A stretch of DNA of 64,000 nt from Aldrovandia affinis (lineage: Eukaryota > Chordata > Actinopteri > Notacanthiformes > Halosauridae): NCBI GenBank assembly GCA_029706075.1, contig JAINUG010000226.1:1404501-1468500 (forward strand). The letters are read 5' to 3'. Within the stretch, counting starts at the first letter, position 1. Each line of letters opens with the position of its first letter. Both the position numbers and the translations under genes were made by a program. Shown in pieces: positions 60,414 to 64,000 of the stretch. Below the pieces are notes generated by a model that worked only from the letters and a program-made list of their open reading frames with translations, did not search any database and had not been told where the DNA came from.

Positions 60414-63400
60414 GTCTCTCTATGTCTCTCTCTCTCAGTACACAGACGAGCTGCTCCGGCAGCAGCAGTTCCTGGAGATCTACCTGGAGGGGACGCGGTC
60501 TCGCAGCGGGAAGCCGTCCCCGGCGCGGGCCGGCATGCTGTCCATCGTTGTGGACTCCCTGTGCTCCAGCAACATCCCCGACGTCCTCATCGTGCCCGTC
60601 GGCATCTCGTACGACCGCATCATCGAGGGGAACTACAACAGCGAGCAGCTGGTACGGAGCACGTGCCGTTAGTCACACTGCCCCTGTTTGTCTCCCTGGT
60701 CTTGTTCTCTCTTCCACACACACACACACACATACATACACACACACATACACACACACACACACACACACATACACACATACACACACACACACAAAAA
60801 AGTTCATTTCAATTCAAAAAAGGTTTAACAAGCCAATTACCGCCACAGTATGAGGGATTGCGTTTATATAGCGCCTTTCATGATCTCAAAGCACTTTGTA
60901 GTAAAGTGGAGGAGCTTGCTTCAACCGCCACCGATATGTAGCACCCACTCTGGATGATGCACGGCAGCCATTTTGGGCCAGAACGCTCATCACGAGCCAG
61001 CTGAGGTAGAGGGGGTGAGAATGACTAAGTCAATTAAAACGTGTGAATTTTGCCAGGACACCAAGAAACCCTCTAACCTTTGCGACAATTGCCGTGGGAT
61101 CTTTAATAACGCATGGTGAGTCAGGACCTCGGGCTCATCCAAAAGATGCCGTCTCCTGCGGTAGGGTTACTGCACAGCGCCACTGGTTAGTTTTCCCACT
61201 GACCGAGCTCAACCCTGCTTAGCCTCAGCCATTTGGGCAGGGGAAGGCTATAGCGTGGTGTGACTGAAGATATAGAGCAGGCTACCTTACTGCCCTTCCA
61301 TAAGGATAGTTTTCTCCTCCCTCCCGCAGTGAGACAGTGATAATGAAACGTCAATGATTATGCCACCGAAGGCTTGTCTGGACACGATATTGGGGTCAAT
61401 AGGACAACGGTAAGCCAAACAACCACAACCTACATTCAGGAACGAAGCCTATTAATTATTAATTCAGATTGTTTTTATGGCGACCGCTGATTAGTGGAAG
61501 GACGCCGGCAGGGATTGGCAGCCAAACGTTTAGCACTTCCCTCAAGAAAGATCTGCTCCCAATCTTGGTAGCTGTCAGCACCAGCCTTTAAGCATGCAGA
61601 TGCACACCTGCTGTACATACATAAATACATGTTTACGTACATACACACGTACATACATACTGTACACACGTTTGCGCACACACACACATACAGGCAACTG
61701 CCAAAATAAAGGACACATTTGAGTAAATTAAGGGTTCTGGTGGGTCTGTTATGGTGTGGGGTGCATTTTCCTGGTATGGTTTAGGTCCACTCAACTCCTT
61801 AGACAACAAGGTAAGTACAAAGCCATTCTGTGTGATCACCTTCATCCTATGGTGAAGCATTTCTATCCTGATGGGAGTGGTCTCTTACAGGAAGACAATG
61901 CCCCATACACAGGGCACGGGTGGTCATTGAATGGTTTGATGAGCATGAAAATGATGTAAAGCATATGCCATGACTGTCTCAGTCACCAGATCTCAGACAG
62001 TGTTTTCCCACCACCATCAACAAAACACCAAATCATGAAATTTCTTGTGGAAGAATGCTGTTATATCCATCCAATAGAGTTCCAGACCCTTGTAGAATCT
62101 ATGCCAAGGAGCATTGAAGCTTTTCTGGTAGCTCATGGTGGCCCAACACCCTATTAAGACACTTTATGTTGGTGTTTTGGCAGTCATCTGTATATAGAAA
62201 TGGTGATGGTTACAGGCTGTAGCTGCTGAGCAGTTTAAACTGGTTCTTTTTTAGCAGGGTGTGCAAGAGCACAGATTGATTCCCTCGCCCACCCAGGGAG
62301 GGTCAAGGCCAAAATGAAGGAGAGCGTGTGCAGCATTTCAACCTCCTCCCCCCCCCCCCAGGGCAAGCCCAAAAAGAACGAGAGCCTGTGGGGCGTGGCC
62401 TGCGGAGTGTTCCGGATGCTGCGCAAGAACTACGGGTGCGTGCGGGTTGACTTCACCCAGCCCTTCTCCCTCAAGGTGAGAGGAGCAGCCACGTCACAGC
62501 ACCCAGTCCTGTCCCACTCACCTTCTACTCTCCCTTTCACACGGCCACTCCACTGGGCCAGTCACACACACCTCCATCTTTATCTGCCTTTACCCAGCTC
62601 ACCTTTCACAGCTTGGGTGCATTGATTAATTGGTTAATTGGTTGACTGACTGACTGACTGACTGACTGACTGACTGACTGACTGATTGATTGATTGATTG
62701 CAGGAGTACCTGGACACACAGCGGAGTCGGCAGCTACCAGCCCCTCTCTCCCTGGAGCAGATCCTGGTCCCCACCATCATTGCCGCACAGTACGTCCTCT
62801 TGCTCGAATATATACACAGTGGGTATAAGAGTATGTACACAGTGGGTATAAGAGTATGTACACAGTGGGTATAAGAATATGTACACAGTGGGTATAAGAG
62901 TATGTACACAGTGGGTATAAGAATATATACACAGTGGGTATGAGAATATATACACAGTGGGTATAAGAAGTATTCATCCCCTTTGGCATTTTTCACGTTT
63001 TATTTTCTTACTTCACGAAATCAAAATGGATTTAAGTGGGATTTCTTGCCACTGATCAACACCAAATACTCTACAGTGTCAAAAAAAAAAAAAAAAACTT
63101 AAGATTTTTCTTAATTAATTACAAATAAAAAACATACAATAATTGATTCCATAAGTGGCCAAAAAGGTGGAAACACTATTTGTGAATGAAGCACACAAAG
63201 TATATTTAAAGCAGGGGCTTAACATCCCAGCATGCTCAAAAATGAATATGAATGAATAAAAAAATTCTGGGCAGGCCTGGTTTCGTCTTAAAATACAGAG
63301 CAGAATACCATAGTCGTATCATATTGGTGTTTCCACCTTTGTGGCCTCTACCTGTACGTCGCTGACATAATTAATTTGTCCCAGGTTTGGAAGCCCTGTC

Positions 63401-63610
63401 AGAAGAGGCAGTCTAGTTTTTCATTGTTTGATTGACCATGAGACTGGTTTGACGCTGGCTACTTTGATATGAGGTTGACTATAATGTCGTTGTCCAGGCC
63501 AGACCAGGCCCTCTTCAACGGTGAGGAAGAGGAGCACAGCTCCAGAGATCTGTCAGACGAGCCCTGGAGAAGGCAGGTCATCAACAACCTGGCCAAGCAC
63601 GTGCTCTTCA
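48959..63610 (+). CDS. gpam: Glycerol-3-phosphate acyltransferase 1, mitochondrial (5' part, 12 coding exons)
   Basis: GPAM adds an acyl-CoA to sn-glycerol-3-phosphate on the outer mitochondrial membrane, the first step of glycerolipid synthesis. Twelve in-phase exons give 473 codons plus one base; the human protein is 828 aa, so the C-terminal half lies beyond the window. The 33-residue first exon aligns with the mammalian start without a gap of more than one residue. Motif I is HKSHID (H230, D235, the same numbers as mammals). The second conserved region is GNNLNIPIF and GGFFIRR. Motif III is [15 protein letters not shown] (E315, G316) and motif IV is IVPVGISYD. The N-terminal block [10 protein letters not shown]...CTPQ is also diagnostic. 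The two membrane segments seen in mammalian GPAM fall after the last exon here. I see no frameshift, so the gene looks functional. Introns carry many microsatellites and two minisatellites. Confidence 0.95.
49146..49292 (+). repeat. tRNA-derived SINE (family B)
   Basis: Head TGTGTGGCTCAGTAGGTAGA, B-box GGTTCGATTACC, tail GTCGCTTTGGATAAAAGCGT. A short (TA)n run follows. Confidence 0.88.
49638..49809. mobile_element. 172-bp hAT MITE with exact 8-bp TSD
   Basis: The right end reverse-complements to CAGGGTTACTCAAATC and the left end is CCACATTACTCAAATC. GGCTAGCT is duplicated exactly at 49630-49637 and 49810-49817. Its body matches the 22051 element in reverse orientation. Confidence 0.9.
50608..50950. 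repeat. (GT)n microsatellite block, about 340 bases
   Basis: Nearly pure TG with scattered CG and CA steps, ending against the gpam exon 2 acceptor. ORFs over it are artefacts. Confidence 0.97.
50965..51084 (+). CDS. gpam: gpam coding exon 2
   Basis: It encodes [20 protein letters not shown] and SCTPQSQ, closely matching mammals. The acceptor TGTGTGTCCTGCAG directly follows a (GT)n block of about 340 bases. Confidence 0.95.
51418..52363 (+). repeat. 25-bp minisatellite, about 37 copies
   Basis: The modal unit GAACACACACACTCTCCTCC plus ATAGT repeats with indels of 2-5 bases in gpam intron 2. Because 25 is not a multiple of three and the minus strand lacks stops, three overlapping minus-strand ORFs arise. 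Confidence 0.97.
52397..52470 (+). CDS. gpam: gpam coding exon 3
   Basis: It reads [20 protein letters not shown] and DTHTR. The acceptor TTTGCTTCCAG lies right after a 25-bp minisatellite. Donor GTAGGC, phase 2. Confidence 0.94.
53330..53443 (+). CDS. gpam: gpam coding exon 4
   Basis: It encodes [20 protein letters not shown] and [10 protein letters not shown]. Donor GTAGAC, then a 33-bp minisatellite begins. Phase 2 at exit. Confidence 0.96.
53465..54170 (+). repeat. 33-bp minisatellite, about 21 copies
   Basis: The unit TAACACTGATCACACAATTA plus CACCAGTCCCCAA repeats in gpam intron 4. The period is divisible by three, so both strands stay open; the ORFs are artefacts. Confidence 0.97.
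54615..54816 (-). repeat. tRNA-derived SINE (family C), reverse
   Basis: ACCTTGCTCAAGGGTACAAC, GGGAATCGAGCCTGTAACCT and CTAACCATTACGCTAACACC match the 19192 copy. It ends about 65 bases upstream of gpam exon 5. Confidence 0.87.
54881..55030 (+). CDS. gpam: gpam coding exon 5
   Basis: It encodes [15 protein letters not shown] and later [20 protein letters not shown]. Acceptor GTGTGTGCAG-like, donor GTACGT. Confidence 0.93.
   Translation, partial: GGDRHCRGSCRGKPRRHGVGGGAKGCQQSATKSQRDPAGNGGQHIPSVH
55207..55255. repeat. (TA)n run abutting a Tc1 relic
   Basis: About 24 TA units ending exactly where Tc1 sequence starts. Confidence 0.95.
55250..55734 (-). mobile_element. Tc1/mariner relic (second family, copy 2)
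   Basis: It shares GAACAGCTTCAGTG, ATTCCATCATTTG and the TTTTTGGCAGTTATCCGTG end with the copy at 24590, in the same orientation. The left terminal repeat is lost into the (TA)n run. Confidence 0.82.
55947..56046 (+). CDS. gpam: gpam coding exon 6
   Basis: It reads [20 protein letters not shown] and [13 protein letters not shown]. Donor GTGAGT, phase 0. Confidence 0.95.
57088..57240 (-). repeat. SINE family A fragment, reverse
   Basis: AATTCCTAATTTGGAAGCCA, TATACCCTCTATTTATTTTG and CACAAACTCACCGTCCGTCT match the reverse copy near 31008. Confidence 0.7.
58108..58244 (+). CDS. gpam: gpam coding exon 7 (acyltransferase motif I)
   Basis: It encodes [20 protein letters not shown] with the catalytic H-X4-D pair at residues 230 and 235, and GNNLNIPIF. 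Donor GTCAGA, phase 2. Confidence 0.97.
58385..58455 (-). repeat. L2-type tail fragment
   Basis: TTTAGCAGACGCTTTTATCC followed by GAAGCAAGTT matches the reversed SINE/LINE tail. No head is present. Confidence 0.65.
59112..59260 (-). repeat. tRNA-derived SINE (family B), reverse
   Basis: TTTAGCAGACGCTTTTATCC, GGTCCCAATGGGAATTGAGC and the reversed A-box region, GCGTTGTCAGCACCAGCTAC, mark the whole element. Confidence 0.85.
59885..59984 (+). CDS. gpam: gpam coding exon 8 (substrate-binding motif)
   Basis: It encodes [20 protein letters not shown] and [10 protein letters not shown]. The donor GTAAGT at 59985 is the first of three identical donors because the exon end is triplicated. Confidence 0.95.
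59968..60113 (+). repeat. gpam: 54-bp tandem triplication of a gpam exon end and donor
   Basis: GATCTCTGCTGCATGCTGTA starts at 59968, 60022 and 60076, a 54-bp period. Each copy includes the last 17 bases of exon 8 and its GTAAGT donor; the third copy is partial. Confidence 0.96.
60139..60438. repeat. gpam: (CT)n microsatellite forming the exon 9 acceptor tract
   Basis: About 300 bases of TCTCTC with scattered TGTC and TATG units, ending directly in the CAG of the gpam exon 9 acceptor. Confidence 0.96.
60439..60651 (+). CDS. gpam: gpam coding exon 9 (motifs III and IV)
   Basis: It encodes [20 protein letters not shown], with the acyltransferase E-G pair, and [20 protein letters not shown]. 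The acceptor is the end of a 300-base CT-rich repeat. 71 codons, phase 0. Confidence 0.97.
60716..60800. repeat. (CA)n microsatellite
   Basis: CA repeat with TA interruptions just after gpam exon 9. Confidence 0.95.
60869..61355. repeat. Dispersed fish repeat, class uncertain
   Basis: TATATAGCGCCTTTCATGAT, CACTCTGGATGATGCACGGC and GTGGGATCTTTAATAACGCA are blocks of a repeat I recognise from fish genomes. I do not know its class. Confidence 0.55.
61693..62192 (+). mobile_element. Tc1/mariner relic (second family, copy 3)
   Basis: The left end CAGGCAACTGCCAAAATAAA and right end TGTTTTGGCAGTCATCTGTA are inverted repeats. Inside, on the + strand, SVMVWGAF and GLLQEDNAP frames match transposase. 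It is deleted and frame-shifted. Confidence 0.85.
62362..62475 (+). CDS. gpam: gpam coding exon 10
   Basis: It encodes [20 protein letters not shown] and [18 protein letters not shown]. The acceptor follows a run of C bases. Donor GTGAGA. Confidence 0.97.
62641..62700. repeat. gpam: (GACT/GATT)n repeat next to the exon 11 acceptor
   Basis: Ten or more ACTG units then ATTG units, running up to the CAG at 62701-62703. Confidence 0.95.
62704..62789 (+). CDS. gpam: gpam coding exon 11
   Basis: It encodes [20 protein letters not shown] and LVPTIIAA. The acceptor ATTGATTGCAG ends a (GACT/GATT)n repeat and has no pyrimidine tract. Donor GTACGT, phase 2. Confidence 0.9.
62812..62970 (+). repeat. 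23-bp tandem repeat
   Basis: CACAGTGGGTATAAGAGTAT plus GTA repeats from 62815 with a 23-base period in gpam intron 11. Its last copy runs into GTGGGTATAAGAAGTATTCA, a transposon-end-like sequence. Confidence 0.9.
63151..63358. mobile_element. Tc1/mariner-type MITE, about 200 bp
   Basis: AAGTGGCCAAAAAGGTGGAA at the left and the reverse complement of TGGTGTTTCCACCTTTGTGG at the right form inverted ends. No ORF inside. The target duplication was not resolved. Confidence 0.65.
63498..63610 (+). CDS. gpam: gpam coding exon 12 (last in window)
   Basis: It reads [20 protein letters not shown] and [14 protein letters not shown]. Donor GTAAGA, phase 1. No further gpam exon is seen before the window ends at 64000. 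Confidence 0.92.
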
Positions 63611-63640
63611 GTAAGACATCCTGCTGTCCTGAGCCAATCG

Positions 63641-63652
63641 CGCGCGCGCGCG
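63641..63652. repeat. (CG)n stretch
   Basis: CGCGCGCGCGCG, a run prone to Z-DNA in principle, 30 bases into gpam intron 12. Confidence 0.9.
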
Positions 63653-64000
63653 CTTCACTGAGACACGTGATTCCCATTCGGCCAGTCGTGCATTCAGTGA
63701 GCCCCGTTGACTGAAAGGTGTTTACAGCCAATCAGGCTCTCGTCTGAGGTGGCCTGTTAGTTGCAGACCAATCGCAGGCTGTCCCAAGAGACGGCCTCTT
63801 TTCTTGTGTGGGAGGAGCCTCGGTGAGACGCGCGGAGTGAAAATCGGGTCACGTCTGAGCTGGAGCAGGAGCCCGGAGGACAGGTGGAATTGCAGTATCG
63901 GTGGCGGAAGTCATAAATGATGAATACTACAGGCAGGACTGATTGGAGATTAGCTTGGTCTGTTAGGACACTCGGCTGGAACAGAATCCCTGAGGGTGGC

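Noticed and set aside
60192-60941. A 249-codon ORF starting MSLSMSLS
   Set aside because: It translates the CT-repeat and runs out of frame across gpam exon 9; the real exon is 60439-60651.

Overview
This is a eukaryotic window from a ray-finned fish, most likely a teleost. It holds large intron-split vertebrate genes, dense CA/GT microsatellites, and tRNA-derived SINEs that share a 3' tail with an L2-clade LINE of the type described in eels (UnaL2/UnaSINE1). It also carries hAT MITEs and decayed Tc1/mariner transposons. I cannot name the species. There are no prokaryotic operons, no CRISPR array and no convincing stand-alone tRNA or rRNA gene.

Layout. (1) 2.3-23.1 kb, + strand: a complete 22-exon receptor guanylyl cyclase, called gucy2g from its domain plan and its neighbours. 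The reconstructed CDS is 3423 nt (1140 aa) with every exon phase closing. (2) 25.3-29.4 kb, - strand: tectb (beta-tectorin), nine coding exons, about 309 aa, with a signal peptide, a zona pellucida domain and a short hydrophobic C-terminus. (3) 48.9 kb to the window end, + strand: the first 12 coding exons (about 473 codons) of gpam, mitochondrial glycerol-3-phosphate acyltransferase 1, including all the acyltransferase motifs; the 3' half lies beyond the window. The gucy2g-tectb-gpam order and orientations match the mammalian GPAM-TECTB-GUCY2G cluster, where the human GUCY2G is a pseudogene. gucy2g and tectb are convergent; tectb and gpam are divergent.

The genes are not a pathway: one makes cGMP in a sensory-type membrane receptor, one makes an inner-ear extracellular matrix protein, and one makes lysophosphatidate on the outer mitochondrial membrane. 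Their linkage is old synteny.

The 29.5-48.9 kb stretch has no recognised protein gene. It holds a possible gpam 5' exon near 39.2-39.4 kb, a decayed hAT transposon, a CR1-like LINE ORF1 fragment, nested SINEs and several simple repeats. No wholly new system stands out. The most interesting signals are at splice sites: a GC-AG intron and a 4-nt tandem donor in tectb, a triplicated exon-end-plus-donor in gpam, and gpam acceptors built from microsatellites. There are also several hAT elements with exact 8-bp target-site duplications.
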